Positions 46,180 through 59,159 of a stretch of 64,000 nt of DNA are shown in pieces; the first letter of the stretch is position 1; every line of letters starts with the position of its first letter. Below the pieces are notes generated by a model that saw only the letters and a list, made by a program, of their open reading frames with translations, did no database searches and was not told the DNA's origin. The DNA comes from Phycomyces nitens (taxonomy: Eukaryota; Mucoromycota; Mucoromycetes; Mucorales; Phycomycetaceae), in assembly GCA_022702545.1 (NCBI GenBank), contig JAHRBC010000007.1:2604001-2668000 (forward strand), written 5' to 3'. Made by a program: the position numbers and the translations under genes.

Positions 46180-46411
46180 CACTGCAAAAATGGTGTTAAA
46201 TCAATGATTAATTGTGGGGTGTTATTATCAATAACAGTATATGAAAAATTGCAACTCAGGGAAAATCCTTTGGTTAGTATCATTGACACATATAAGCATG
46301 TCTTATTGGTTAGATAGATTACGGAGTACCTGAAAGTAATAATAAAACTATAAAGGAACGGGCAATAAACTACTGCTATTATATATTCTCTTTTGATATA
46401 AACCCTAAAAA

Positions 46412-47270
46412 ATGTTTGCCATTCCCAATGCTAATGAAGTTGAATGCCAATGCTCGAAATGCGTTTGCAATCCTGCTGGCTACATGATCACTGCCAAAAG
46501 AACTGCCAAGTGTCATGCTCAGAGTGACAAAGACAGAGAATTGGATAGAAATATCAATTGTAAATAAAATGGCTATTATATAGTGTGGGCTGTAATATTA
46601 ATAATATTTTAAATAGTCTTGCCCGTCCATCAAAGCAGTGTTGATGTGGACATGGAAGCAATTAAATTTGAAGAGGACATTGAATGTACATAGTATTTTA
46701 TTTTTTATACTCAATATACACTTTACTTATGCTTGGTTTCAATTGATGACAGTTACTCTAATGATGTACCGTCATCCATGGAATATCCCGATGGGTTCTT
46801 ACCTTTTTCAGCCGAAGATTTTCTTTTTGGAACAGATGAGCTCATTGAAGAATATTCATCTGAGCATGAATCGTCTGATGAAGATGCCAAGGAAGAAGAG
46901 GCCGAGCAGGGTGAAGGTCAGCAATAAACAAGTGTTGCTAGTGCTTTTGGATAAAAGATATTAATATTTAATTATCATTAATACTCACAGAGAATTCAGC
47001 CAATCTTCCTGAAGATCCATGGCATAGATTGATAGCCATTTTTCTTGTCATGTTTATTTCTTCCTTTGTTGTTGATGAGGGTGCCGTGATATTGATTTCA
47101 TTCATTAATGCAATCTTGGAGCACTATGGGGAAAGTTTCAGACTCCCAACAAGTATCCCCGGTTTAAAGAAGATGACTGGATACATTGCTATGACAAGTG
47201 GTGTGTCAACATTTGTTGCATGCAGTGATTGTCACACTCTGTATAAAAACAATAGTGAAGTACCTACTTG
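46412..47270 (+). pseudogene. Transposase of element H, part 1 (split by E')
   Basis: Exon 1 is 46412-46559 (148 nt, as in A, B and C) and has CQCSKC...TAKCH. Exon 2 is 46617-46685, exon 3 ends 46916 and is acidic (SSEHESSDEDAKEEEAEQGE). Exon 4 starts 46991 with NSANLPEDPWHRLIAIFLVM and a cysteine pair (CSDCHTLY). The frame is cut after EVPTC by the left end of E'. Removing E' and one TTG copy joins it in frame to the part at 60523, where KKLGRQNECGNSLFKSG matches the second cysteine cluster of the other copies. Confidence 0.88.
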
Positions 47271-47875
47271 CACTGCAAAAGAAGGGTTGTATTAGCCAGA
47301 ATTAGAGATTTTGAATTATTATGAATTTTTAAAAATGAATTCTAACTCCATCATTTTGACAATTTTTTAATGATGAGACCTAATTTCGCATTTTATTTCA
47401 TATATGAGCTCTAAATCGCATATTTGACGCAAAATAGCACACATTTTAATTGACTTTGCAAAATAAATAAATTAAATTGGCATTATTTTTTTTCATTTTT
47501 ATAAACTATATCGATTTTTACAATTATTGCTTTTTTATTGATTGTATAGACAAAACATTCAATATATTTAAGATGAATCAATGTGTACGTAATAATAATG
47601 ACCAATATTTTAAAATAAAAAAATAATATTCAAGGATAATTAATAATTTCGGCACCATTAGTAATCCATCAATTTTTTTTGAATTTAACAGAGATTGGGT
47701 TTGTAATGCTTATAAATATTAAGGGAGATTGATTCAAAGCCCAGATATCAAAAGACGATGATGAATAAATGGTGTGTTTGATGATAGGATTAATAATATA
47801 TATCGTCTTGCTCTGAAATATGATTCATATAAAAAAGAGCCAAATATAATACCTCTTGCTCATATAATCTTTATT
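47271..47875. other. 5' terminal region of element E'
   Basis: Counterpart of 37535-38137 in E, with a few differences. No gene; promoter and subterminal sites expected. Confidence 0.4.
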
Positions 47876-50800
47876 ATGAATAACATTAAAAACGAAACAT
47901 ACAACCTCCTGTGCAAATGTTCGGCCTGTACCAAATATACAGCCGATGGAGTATTGCAGAATGCACAGACATTCATGCGCCATAAGAATTCTGATAATGT
48001 GTCAAGCATTGGTCCCAAGGATAGAGATGATTGTAAGTGAAATTGTATATCGTTATTCATAATCTAATAATGTTTGTTGTTAATTATTACAGCCAATGTC
48101 AGAAGCACAGTTGAAGAAGAGTCAGATATCATAATGCCTGATGTTTCTAATGAGTTTATTGATTGTAAGTGCGATATATTTTGGTTATCAATTACAGGTA
48201 CTAACTTTTATTTTATTATAGATGAAGACAGCTTTTCTATCATGTCAGTCGAAACTACTGGACAACAGATACCTTTCTTGAGAGAAGATGATGTTTTTGA
48301 CGTTGAGGAGGAATCAGATGTTGAGTCATCACTCATTGCAGCTGACAATGAGGATTCCAATTCAAATGATAAATCTAGTAATGAAGATGAGACTGAGATT
48401 GATGGCGGCAATGGTTTTGAACAAATGATGGCATCAAGTATGTATACATAAAATACAAACATATTTAATTGTATACAAGTTATTTATCATATACTTTCCT
48501 TTGTAGTTGGATCCTTGAAGATTCATAACATGTCCCAAACCAGCCAGTTCATGGCTATCTTTGGCGTTATCTTCCAAGCATTCTACTTGGTTCAAACGGG
48601 AGGATCGGCCATGCTCAAATTCTTTCACCATCTTCTTGTTGTCTTTGAGAAGGATGCTGACCTGCCACTTACTGTCAATGCCTTGAAAGCAATGACCGGA
48701 TTTGACATAATGACCAAAGGCATTGTAAAGTACACCGTTTGCAACAAGTGCTTTGCAATCTACTTGCCAGACAATCATCAGCCAACATGCACTTTCAAGA
48801 AATACTCCAGCACGCATACCCAAATTTGCAACAATACAATTTTCACCGATCCATCTGCCAGAGATCCAATCCCGTTCATGGTATTCCCATACAGCTCACT
48901 CAAGAATACTTTGACACAGTATCTCTGTAAGCCTGGATTTGAGGACAAGCTGTTCCAATGGAGATCAAGAGAGACCGTGGAGAACACCTTCCTTGACATA
49001 TATGATGGTGCAATGTGGAATGAGTTGCTCGATGATAATGATATGTCATTTGTTGACGATGACTATTCCCTCATGTTGACATTGAACGTGGATTAGTTTC
49101 AGCCATTCGATGGGCGCACTCATGCCAGTGGTGCTTTATATCTGTCGATTAATAACTTGCCCAGAGAAGAAAGGATGAAGCCAGAAAACATCATTCTTGT
49201 TGGTGTCATGCCAGGGCCAAAGGAAGCAAAAACCGATCAGATGAACAACTTTCTTGAGCCTCTTGTTGATGAGTTGGCTGACTTTTACACTGGAATGACA
49301 ATCAAGACAGCCATGTTCCCTGGTGGTGTTCGTGTTCATGCTGCTCTCATGTGTGTTGCCTGCGATATACCAGCTGCAAGAAAAACCGCGGGATTTACAG
49401 GGCATGCAAGCACCAACGCTTGTCACAAGTGTGCACGTCAGTTTTCGGTGATCGATGGATCAAGCAAGATCGATTACTCTGGGTTTGACGTTGAGAATTG
49501 GACACCAAGAGAAAAGGCAGCCAATGCTGTGCATGCCGAAATGTGGTTCAATGCAGAATCAGACGTCGAATGGGCAGAGTTGGAGAAAAACAATGGTACC
49601 CAATATTCTGAATTGCATCGCCTACACTACTTTGATCCTGTCCAGTGTACGATCGTAGATCCTATGCACAACTTGTTTCTTGGTACAGCCAAACGGATGA
49701 TCAGCATTTGGAGAGACCTCGGTTATTTTCCCAGCACCACTCTTGCCCGCATGCAACATCTGGCAGATTCCATTCTTGTTCCTCCTGGATATGCTGTATT
49801 GTCCAACAAAATTGCTTCTGGGTTCCCATATATGAAGGCAGACGAGTGGCAATCGTGGTGTCTTGTGTATTTGCTGGTTGTCCTGGAGAATGCTTTGCCA
49901 GAAACAGACTACAATAACTGGCTAGTATTTGTTGATGCATGCCGTCTATTGACAGGACCATCTGTCACGACTCAGAGTATAGACGAGGCACACCAGCTCC
50001 TTGGCAATTTTGGTGAAAAGTGCGAGATTTTGTATGGAACTGTCAGTATCACACCAAACATGCATCTGCATATGCATTTATGTGAGTCCATGCTTGACTT
50101 TGGTCCTGTCTATGCATTCTGGTTGTATAGCTTTGAACGATACAATGGCAAGCTCAAGAATATCAAGACAAATTGCTGCAATGGATTCGAGGTCACTTTC
50201 ATGAAGGTCTTCTTGGAAAAGGGATTCATCAGCAACTTTCTTCAGTTCTATTCTGCCAAACTTTCACCACCCATGGTAGAATTTCTCCAAGAAGTTGCTC
50301 AAATAGCACCAACGCCTGTAAGATCCTTGGTGAACTCTGAGTACGGCCACCCTCCATATATGCAATTCAATCTCAACATGTTCCTCCAAGCTGCCACCAA
50401 TCCATGGTTTAATGTCACTGGAAGTGAAGCCCTGCCATTGACCTCGTTGCCATTGAAATTGTCACCTTTATCTATAATGACTGGCAATCATTATAAGTAC
50501 TTGGTCGAATTCTATAAGAAGGCTTACCAAGACACTGGGATTTCCTTCTGTGCCACGGATAGCATCCCACTTGGAGGGCATGTCTATATCAATGACCGGA
50601 TTCACAAGATGAAGAAGATTTCGTTGCTAGGACAAGAGTATTGGAGTGGTGAAAAGAAAAAGCACGGTTCTTTTGTACAAGTCTTGTTTCTGGACAATTC
50701 GACAAGTGAATTCGTTGCATTTCCCGGCCAGATTGAGTATTTATTTACTCATGTTATCAAGATTGGTGGAATCAAAAGAGTTTCTACTTTTGCTTTCGTC

Positions 50801-51010
50801 AAATGGTTTCCGACGTATAATGCTGGCAGATATCAACCGTTGATCAACCAAAGTCTGGAGCTGTGGGAAAAGGGGTTTTTAGAGGAGACCATTGAGTGTA
50901 TTATTCCAGTACATCGTCTGCATTCTTGCTTTGCATTGACAACTCACAATCTCTAACAAGGGTCTCAAAAACGCCTGATTATTCCATTACCTAGAAAAGT
51001 CGTCACTTAA
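47876..51010 (+). pseudogene. Transposase of element E' (two nonsense codons)
   Basis: Exons: 47876-48032, 48093-48164, 48222-48437 and 48507-51010. The N-terminus is the same as in E (CKCSAC...FMRH). Exon 4 has a TAG at 49094-49096 in place of the Trp of LNVDWFQPFDG, next to the first candidate catalytic aspartate. A TAA at 50954-50956 replaces a Gln near the C-terminus. It keeps the Glu codon that is a stop in E. The frame is otherwise open: LVGVMPGPKEAKTD, ACDIPAARKTAGFTGHAS, IVDPMHNLFLGTAKRM, HLHMHLCESMLDFGPVYAFW. Confidence 0.87.
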
Positions 51011-51543
51011 TAAAAAAAATTGTGTTTTTGACCACAAACATCAGCCACGTAATGCTTATTTTTCTTGTTTTACTTTACCATCTGTTATTTTATTAATACA
51101 TTTTTAAGATTGATTAAAATATTAGATTGATATATACAAGTTTTATGTTCTTTAAAACAGATATCAAAACAAATATTTATTTTCTTCAGCTCATTATGCG
51201 ATAAGCCAAGTAGCTGTTTATTTAATACCCGATAATCAGCTATATTTTAAAGTTTATACTACATAATATACTAAAAATTTTCATTTAAATTCCAAGTTTA
51301 TAAAGCCGATGAAAATATTTTATTTTACTATTAAATATTTGTTTTGCAATAATTATGACTAAAATAAAATAACCATTAAAAATAATATTGTTTCTCACCA
51401 TCTTGTCTTTCTTTATTTTTTAATGCTTCAACAATACAAAAACGAGTAATGCCAATCCTACCACCATCATCTTCCAGCCCAACAACTTGTTTCAACTTAT
51501 TCAATAAAGACCATTATATCAAGACAACCAAATACAAATATTT
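51011..51543. other. Convergent intergenic region of element E'
   Basis: 533 bp between transposase and partner ends; counterpart of 33869-34399. No gene seen. Confidence 0.45.
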
Positions 51544-52409
51544 TTATTGCCGTGTTGCAATCCACTTGGCAGCACGCGCCTTCTGCTCTTTTGACAATTC
51601 AATATGTCTACTTTCAACAGGACAAGAAGAAAAGTCAATGACCTTCATCTTCTTTTCCTTGCTCCTCTGGGCTTTCAACTCGCCCAAGTACTCCTCGACC
51701 TATATCATAATCAAATTAATTAATTATATGAAGCACATCAAATTTGCCCGAACAATATCTTACCAAAGGATGTCTGTTACTGGGAGTATAAACGGTATAC
51801 TCCCGTTGCTCATCATCAGACTCAATGTCAGACAACATCTCTTTGTCTAAGAGATCCTCGACTGTCTCTCCATACTTGGACTCCAAGTTCGCCCTGTCTG
51901 CCAAATGCAGCCTCTTGTAGGCGGCGAGGACCTATTTCAAAATCAAGTATTAGAAGTATGAAAACAAATATTATATTATACTAACTCTTGTTTTTCTTGT
52001 ACGTCTACGAGAAGACTGGTTTCGCTTAGCTAACTTTTCTGGCGAGGTGTTAGCTCTGTTTAGCTTGTACGAGATATGCCGTCTTGTTTTTTCCTCTATG
52101 ACTGCAGATGCAAGAGGCTGTCCTTCGGGCTGTTGATGGATATACATCCGGACCTTACACTGCAAAAATACCCCCGATTCCCATATGTGTAGTTGATACA
52201 GTTGGTATGGGATATAAAGGTCAATTTTCTAGCTCAGGCCATTTTTTGTGAGTTAAGAGAAAAAACCATATTTTTGATAGATTTTATTGGTTGTAGAGAA
52301 TAGTGTAGCATGAAAAATAAATATTAAACTCAAAGCATATCAAATAAACTGTACCTGAGTATATCTTCTTTACTGTTAAACCAAAACATTTTAAATTATT
52401 TATTAAACA

Positions 52410-55400
52410 ATGGCTCCTATCCGTAAATCTACAAGAACAAAAGAATGCAGATGTTCTATTTGCAAGAACAAAGAGGGAGGATTTGATTTTCTCACAGCTC
52501 AAACATTTAAGCGTCATATGCTTAAAGAAGATGCCAAAAACAGTTTTTTTGGTGGTAGATGTAAGATATATTTTATATTTGGATTTGTAAATTATTTAAT
52601 TAATAATAAATATGTTTTTGAATTAAATAGCAATGGAAATTGTTGATGATGAAGAGCAATACTTTGAGGCCGTAGACAATGTAGAGGCCATGGATTTTGA
52701 GTCTGGTGGTAAGGATTTTTTAAAATTTTATTGTTTTTTTATTAAACCAATGTTGTTACACTTGGGCAGACTTGGAAAACGATATTGAAGGACATGAGGG
52801 GGTACAAGAACCCATTAGAAACCTATCTCTTTCTGAATCTGACGCCATTTTTGGTGCAGAGGATGAATGCAGCTCGTTTGGTGACTCTGACTCTGACTCT
52901 GATAACGAAAGTGAAGATGAGATGCTTGATAATGAAGGTTTGTGTAGTACCTGAAATGCTAATCCACCCATCTATATAGATTGTATATTAATGAGGTGTT
53001 TTGTGTTGATATTTTTCAGAATTCAACTCAGAATTGAGTTTCATTCATGGCTTTGTGGTCAAGGCTCTTGCCCTGTTCATTTCCTTTTACGTTGTCAATG
53101 AAGGCGCAATTATCTTGATTGCAATCGTAAACAAGATCTTGGATTTTTTTGGCGATTCTTTCCGAGTCCCATCAAGTGTTTCTGGTCTAAAAAGCATGGC
53201 AGGAATGGATACATTGACAAAGGGCATCAAGAAATATGTTGCATGTGGTGAATGCCACAGTATTTATGAGAACGATGGTGCACCTCTTTTCTGTACCTTT
53301 GACAAGTTTGGAAATAGCGCCTTGTGTGGCCATAGCTTGTTCAAGTCCAGTTCGTCCACAATCCCAAAGAAGTCGTATGTGTACCAGTCAATCAAACACT
53401 CTCTGCAAACTCTCTTTTCTCAGCCCGATTTCGAAACCCAAATCAACTCTTGGAATCGTGGTCCCAAAGTGGAAAAGACGATGTTTGATGTGTATGATGG
53501 TGCGATGTGGAACAGTGTTAAAGACATCAATGGCAACCTCTTTGTTGATGACAGCCGCTCTCTAATGTTGACACTGAATATTGACTGGTTCCAGCCATTT
53601 GATGGTGTCTCATATTCGTGTGGTGCCATTTACTTGGCAGTAAACAATCTTCCTCGTGATGTCAGGTTTAAAAAGGAGAACGTCATCCTCGTTGGATTAA
53701 TGCCAGGCCCCAAAGAAGCAAAGACGTCTGAAATCAATAACTATCTTAGACCTCTTGTTGATGAATTGGAAGAACTGTACCAGGGAATTATACTCAAGAC
53801 CCACCAATGTCCATCTGGTGTGAGAATCCGCACTGCTCTCTTTGTTGTTGCTTGTGACATCCCTGCCGCAAGAAAAGTATGTGGGTTCACATCCCATACA
53901 AGCACAAACGCCTGTCATAAATGCAATCGTCAGTTCACTCGGTTAGCTGGCACAAGCTCTGTTGATTATTCTGGATTTGACTTCTCAAAGTGGCTCCTTC
54001 GCACTAGAGATGATAATCGTAAGGATGCTGAGGTCTGGAGAAATGCAGCCACTCAAACTGAGAGGCAGCGCCTTGAAGTTGCCAGTGGTGTTCGCTGGTC
54101 CGAACTGCATCGTCTCCAGTACTTTGACGTTGTCCGCTGCACGATCATCGATCCAATGCATAATCTTTTCTTAGGCACTGCCAAGAGGATGATGGAGAGA
54201 TGGGTTGCAGATGGAGTAATCAATGATAAGAGTTTTGTTGCCATGCAGAAGATGGTAGAGAAGATGGTGTTGCCTGCAGATTACACAACATTAAGGACGA
54301 AGATTGGAAAGGGATTCCCCTTTATGAAAGCTGATGAGTGGAAATTGTGGTGCTTGGTGTACTCTCCCGTGGTGTTAAAAAACGTGCTGCCAATGCCAAA
54401 ATTCAAGAACTGGATGTTTTTGTCAATGCTTGCCGTTGTCTGACAAAGCCAAGTATCTCTGAGGACGATATTGAGGAAGCGCATCATAATCTAGAGCAGT
54501 TTGGTAAAGGTTGTGAGCAACTGTATGAGCCTGACCTCCTCTCTCCAAACATGCACCTACATCTTCACCTTCGTGAAACCATTCTGGACTTTGGGCCAGC
54601 TTACAGTTACTGGCTTTTTGGTTTCGAGAGGTACAATAGTATACTCAAGAACATCAACACCAACAGGAGAAGTGGTTTTGAGGCCACGTATATGAGAAGT
54701 TTCATTGAGGATACAAGAAAGGGAGATTTTGTTCGCGGTTTCCTAGACACACCAAGTGGACAATACTTCTCAGACGTATTTAGCAAGTTGACCATCCATC
54801 AAGACATCACCTCAACCCAAATTCCGTACCTTGATTTGTCTGCCTTCTCATTGCCAGAATTCCTTGAATTTGCAGAGAACCCATTGTTAACAGTCCACGG
54901 TAACGAGCCTTTGCCACCATCAACTCTGCCATTGAAAAAGAAACCAATGAGCATAATGCCTAGACTGGAATACAATTGTCTAGTGGAGTATTACCAGGTT
55001 GTCCATGGGGACAAAAACATTAACAGCTGCAAAGACACCATGGCCTCGACCGCTTTTGTCAATGACTGGATTGAAATGCTTGCGTCAATCAACATCATGG
55101 GCCAAATATTCAAAGGAAGGAGTGGTAAACGTCGAAATGGGTCATACATCCAAGCATTATTTGTTGAGGAAAAGACCGAGGCAGTGTACGCGTATGTTGG
55201 AGAGATTCAGTATCTATTTGTTCACACATTTAGTCCTGCTGTTTCTTCTTCGCATTGTGGAAATGCCTACGACAGTCAACACACTTTTGCTTTTGTAAAT
55301 TGGTTCAAGACCACATCAGACACCACCAGAGAGGCTGAAGGAATTGAGGTTCACAAGGATGAATTTTCGGCTCTTGACTTTCAAAGCATTCTTCCTGTCC

Positions 55401-55498
55401 ATCGGATTCTCCTGCCTGTTGCAATTGTGGATTATAAATCTAGTAGTAACATTAACAAAAAACTAGTTGTCCCTTTGCCTAGAAAGGTTTCCGCCTAA
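52410..55498 (+). pseudogene. Transposase of element G (one frameshift)
   Basis: Exons: 52410-52560, 52631-52708, 52770-52937 and 53020-55498, all phase-1 introns. Exon 1 has CRCSIC...TFKRH; exon 3 is Ser/Asp/Glu-rich. Exon 4 has CGECHSIY and ALCGHSLFKSS, then LTLNIDWFQPFDGVSYS, LVGLMPGPKEAKTSE, ACDIPAARKVCGFTSHTS, IIDPMHNLFLGTAKRM. The frame is lost at about 54412-54420 after FKNW, where one base appears to be missing. It continues in the next frame as VFVNACRCLTKPSISEDD through HLHLHLRETILDFGPAYSYW to VVPLPRKVSA at 55498. No other damage is visible, so this copy is one indel away from an open frame. Confidence 0.87.
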
Positions 55499-55593
55499 AT
55501 ATATTTATCTTATCTCTCTTGTTCTTAATCATAACTTCATAGTTTGTTTTGCGAATCATGTGTTTAAAAAGTAAAAAAGACAAAAACAAAGAT

Positions 55594-56825
55594 TTATTCA
55601 TTTTTGAATACCCAGGCAGGCAAATTCAAAGTCAGGTGACTTGGGGCAGGAATCTCCTTGATCGTTTTTTGCTGTCTGGGCATTCTTGTCTTTGTCTTTG
55701 TTGATGACCGTCTCAGGTCATCCTCTCTTGCAAGATGGTCAATGACCTCCAGAAGCCGGTTCAACTATATTAAATTTATCAGTCTTTTCTCATCAATCAG
55801 CACATCACTCTACGAAATATTAATTACCTCATCGCTTCTCCAACTGGGACGAGCAACACAGAGAACACGCATGCTAATACCAGGCGCAATGTCTTCCATG
55901 TCTGATTCACCATCAGACATCACATCCTTCTGGAGGACATGGAGATAGGCCATCTCATCAGGGTTTTCAGGCTTATGGCCCATCTCCTCATCGATTGCCC
56001 TCCAGTGACGTTTGTAGGCCTCCACCCTGCGCAAGTGGATCTATAAAAATTTTCAGATTAAATTAAAAATATCAAATCGTCTTTATACTAACCTCGACAA
56101 GCCTGGTATTAGCCCAAACCTTTCTCTTCTTGGCAGAAGCTTGCTCTTCACTCATGTTTGAAGTGAGATGGTAGTACTTGTAATTGTTTTTAATTTTTTG
56201 CACTACCATGCCAGGCCAAAAACCAGCAGCACGAGGCTGCGAGAGAATGTAGTCTCTCAAGTAGTTGATGACCCTGACATTGTCTGGGTGATTAATCTTC
56301 TTGTCCTTATTCCATTTCTGTTTGCCTTCATTCTTGGCAATCAGAGCAGGATCGTTAGACGTGAAGTTCTTCTTCCACATCTTCTCATTAATGAATTCCT
56401 AGATATAATTTATTAGAAAATATTTTTTAACAAAATAATAATAATATTCATACCAAGACAATCGCACTCATATCACTGGTACCAAGTGAGCTGGAGGGGC
56501 CAACAGAAGGAGCCATTCCAACGGGACCAGCTTGGCCAAGAGGGAGCTGGCTCTGGACACCACTGGCATGGGCTTCCATGAACGTACTCATGGTCTGGTT
56601 GGTCTTGCCAGCGATGTCATAGACCATTCCCATTCTGGACTTGAGGAACCTCAAGTCTTCAAGGACAGTGGCCATTTCTGTCTGTCCTTGACTACTTTCC
56701 TCACTGCAACTGGGGGCCCTTGGAAGGATTTCATGCTGGCTAATACGGCCAGCAGCAACACGGTGAATGGGAGCAGTTGGGTTTGCTCTGGCTTTGCATC
56801 CTGAGTTTCTCTGATTTGAAGACAT
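55594..56825 (-). CDS. Partner protein of element G
   Basis: Four exons on the minus strand from 56825 (MSSNQRNSGCKARANPTAPI). Exon 1 has a helical segment (EMATVLEDLRFLKSRMGMVY) and a Gly/Pro/Ser-rich end. Exon 2 (from about 56399) has KQKWNKDKKINHPDNVRVIN, LRDYILSQPRAAGF and KIKNNYKYYH. Exon 3 (about 56042-55831) has QKDVMSDGESDMED and VARPSWRSDEV. Exon 4 starts LNRLLEVIDHLAREDDL and ends LPAWVFKNE. No internal stop is seen. The gap to the transposase end is 95 bp. The two-part signature MSDGESD / RPSWRSDEV ties it to A, B, C and H despite low overall similarity. Confidence 0.78.
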
Positions 56826-57119
56826 TTTCTAAATATTTTTTTTAAAATAAAATAAAATAATAAGCATAAATAAATCCATATATATTAACATATATTTCTT
56901 TGAATACATAAACATACATTATAATTTGCAGTATAAGGTATAGTGTCAAATAAGAACAATAGTATTATATATATATATAAAAGACTGTATTTATATCTTT
57001 AAAAAATATATCTGGAGTACAGTAAAAAAAAAGAGTCTTGGGTACACAGTTTTCATAATCCCTTTATTCTCATAATTTATTAGGGCTTACTATAATCTAA
57101 AAATGCATATGGATTCTTT
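56826..57119. other. Upstream region of the G partner gene
   Basis: AT-rich, with a run of AT dinucleotides near 56966. No gene seen. Confidence 0.4.
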
Positions 57120-57560
57120 TTTCCCGATTTTCCCTTTTTCTCTCTCTTTTTACTTTTTGCTTCCTTTATACTCTCTGGTAAGTACTTGAAAATTTTTCAC
57201 GCAATTAAAGATAATCTTTAACATCTTTTCAATTATCTAAAAGGTGTCCTATAGTCACTTTTATTCAAGCTTGCACAAGAAAAAGGTAAATGGGCGCACT
57301 ATTTTTTATTGCTGTTGCTAATCAGTAATCTTCATCTTGTAGATTCAAAACAACTCCTTTCAATCGCAATGGCCAAAGATGACAATGATGAAGTCGAATG
57401 GACGGAATGTACTTGGTATGTTCGAATATTTTATCACTATTAATACTAATATATTCTGTCTTTACTATCAGCCTTTTTATCAAAGAAAATTGCCGCGTTT
57501 TAACAAAGACATGGAATATCCAACAAACCAGTTTGTCTTGGTAAGTAATCAGTCATTCCT
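57120..57560 (+). other. Right-arm splice-bracketed unit of element G
   Basis: Exon-like pieces on the plus strand end at GTAAGT (57179), GTAAAT (57285), GTATGT (57417) and GTAAGT (57541), with acceptors at about 57243, 57342 and 57470. One piece holds a short frame MAKDDNDEVEWTECTW. It is unlike the C and B units in sequence but has the same layout and position. Confidence 0.4.
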
Positions 57561-58323
57561 ATTGCTTTTCTAACAGAAAAATATAGATATCTTTTCTATT
57601 ACGCGTACACCTTTTTTGATTGTTATATCATTATCTATCTTGAGATACTGTTTGGTATACCTGAAAATTCGGTCTCAAAGTCTTAGTTGTCTACTCTGTT
57701 TGAGCAACTACTTTTCCAGTTATTCAAGATGATAGTCAATGAATCAGTCATTCTCTCTACCCGTGTTTCAAAAGGTAAAAAAAAATTAGTATCAATATAG
57801 CTATAGCCATGAATCTAGACCAAATTACTAGGCTGTATATTATGAGAAAAATATTTTATCAATAAAAATCTATTCGTAAACTATTTTCCATGGCCTATTT
57901 ATAAAGAAGTATAAAATAAACCCCCAATTGAAAGTGTTTAAAGTGTCAAACGGATTAAACAACCAATAAATATACGTCCTTTAGAAAATAGGTGAATAGT
58001 TTGCAGAAAATAGTCGAAAAGTTTGCATCTTGATCTATTAAAAAATAGATTTTTTTATTGATATTGAAAAAATAATTCATGTAACGTTTGACTAAAAAGA
58101 AATAAGATAACACTTTCAGTTATAGTTCTGTACACTCTTGAGTTTAACAAGCCTACACGTCCAAAAGCAGAGCTTTATATCCACCGAATTACTTCATTAT
58201 CTTATATGTGTTGTTTTTTATATATGCAAGATAACATTTCAATTTAATTCTAGAATTTGTTTTTTATTTCACTCGGAATTTTACATACTATCACATATGG
58301 GAATCGGGGGTATTTTTGCAGTG
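57561..58323. other. G right terminal region, no gene seen
   Basis: AT-rich sequence up to the right inverted repeat. Confidence 0.4.
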
Positions 58324-58811
58324 TTATCTGCAATAGGCCGGTTGGATGAAGAGAGTGCCCCCTCATTCATTGTCAATGGTGTAGACACCAAGACATTCCT
58401 TGTCTCTGATCGTATGAGGCGCTATATGACATAGGGTAAGTAATTCATCAATATAAAATTAATATTTATATATAGATATCCTACCGAGACCGATGGAAGT
58501 CGATACTTCATATACATCTGTGGTGGTGGAGCTTGATGGGGGGAAACTTGGCTACTGTTGCCATTCGAGTTCTTGAGGGATTCCATCCCTTGATGGACCT
58601 GCTGCAACAGGACATGCGACTCATTCAGTCATGTCTGAAGAGCCGACAGGTTTGACAACACTGCGCCATCCTGTTCAGCGTTGTTGCTTGGAGCAGGAAG
58701 GATCGTCTGCATCACGGTTCCTGCTGGTCTAGTGCCACTAGTCTTACCAATCGACTTCTTGGTAGTCAACTTGTAGGTCTTTTTAGAGCTTGATGATATA
58801 AATTGAGACAT

Positions 58812-59159
58812 TGAATACTAGAAAAATATATTAAAGTGTGAGGTTCGTTGATTATGAATATCTATTTTCCAATAGATTTTGAAATATTCCATAAATAATA
58901 CATACATGAGAAAGTAATTAAAAGTAATTAAAAAGTATACTTCTTTCTAAAGAGGTTTTATAGTATTTTGATCTTTGCTTACATTATGCTGTCAGGTATA
59001 CTTAGTAATCTGCTTCAACTGGCTAATCCATTTAATTTGCTTGCACTGACTAATCCATTTGTAATATTTGGGCTCTGTTTCAAAAATACAAATCGTTTTA
59101 TTAAGTGGGCTTATTAGTTCCACGTCACGTTCGGGACACTCAATATCACCATTGATCTC
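58812..59159. other. Upstream region of the E' partner gene
   Basis: Counterpart of 32431-32771; no gene seen. Confidence 0.4.

Larger units (their letters stand above)
52158..58323 (+). mobile_element. CACTA-like element G (6.17 kb), inserted in E' partner gene
   Basis: The ends form a perfect 32-bp terminal inverted repeat (52158-52189 and 58292-58323) beginning CACTGCAAAAATACCCCCGA. The duplication TTA is at 52155-52157 and 58324-58326. The unoccupied site is seen in E at about 33256-33272 (TTG where G duplicated TTA). It holds a transposase (52410-55498), partner (55594-56825) and right arm (57120-57560). It has the best-preserved ends in the window. Confidence 0.95.
51544..58811 (-). 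pseudogene. Partner protein of element E', split by G
   Basis: Minus-strand gene starting at 58811 (MSQFISSSSKKTYKLTTKKS). Exon 1 (58811-58485, 327 nt) keeps the frame that E has lost but has one TGA, where E reads Arg (after NLSALQT). Exon 2 starts at 58421 (RLIRSETRNVLVS) and is interrupted by G between 58324 and 52157; it resumes with RMYIHQQPEGQPLASAVIEE and its Arg-rich end. Exon 3 has LLDKEMLSDIESDDEQREY and exon 4 ends at 51544. It was therefore damaged at least twice: by a point mutation and by the G insertion. Confidence 0.75.

Noticed and set aside
53034..54443. Start of the G transposase at 53034
   Set aside because: This is an internal TTG; the upstream exons with the Cys-His motif and acidic region match the other copies and close in phase.
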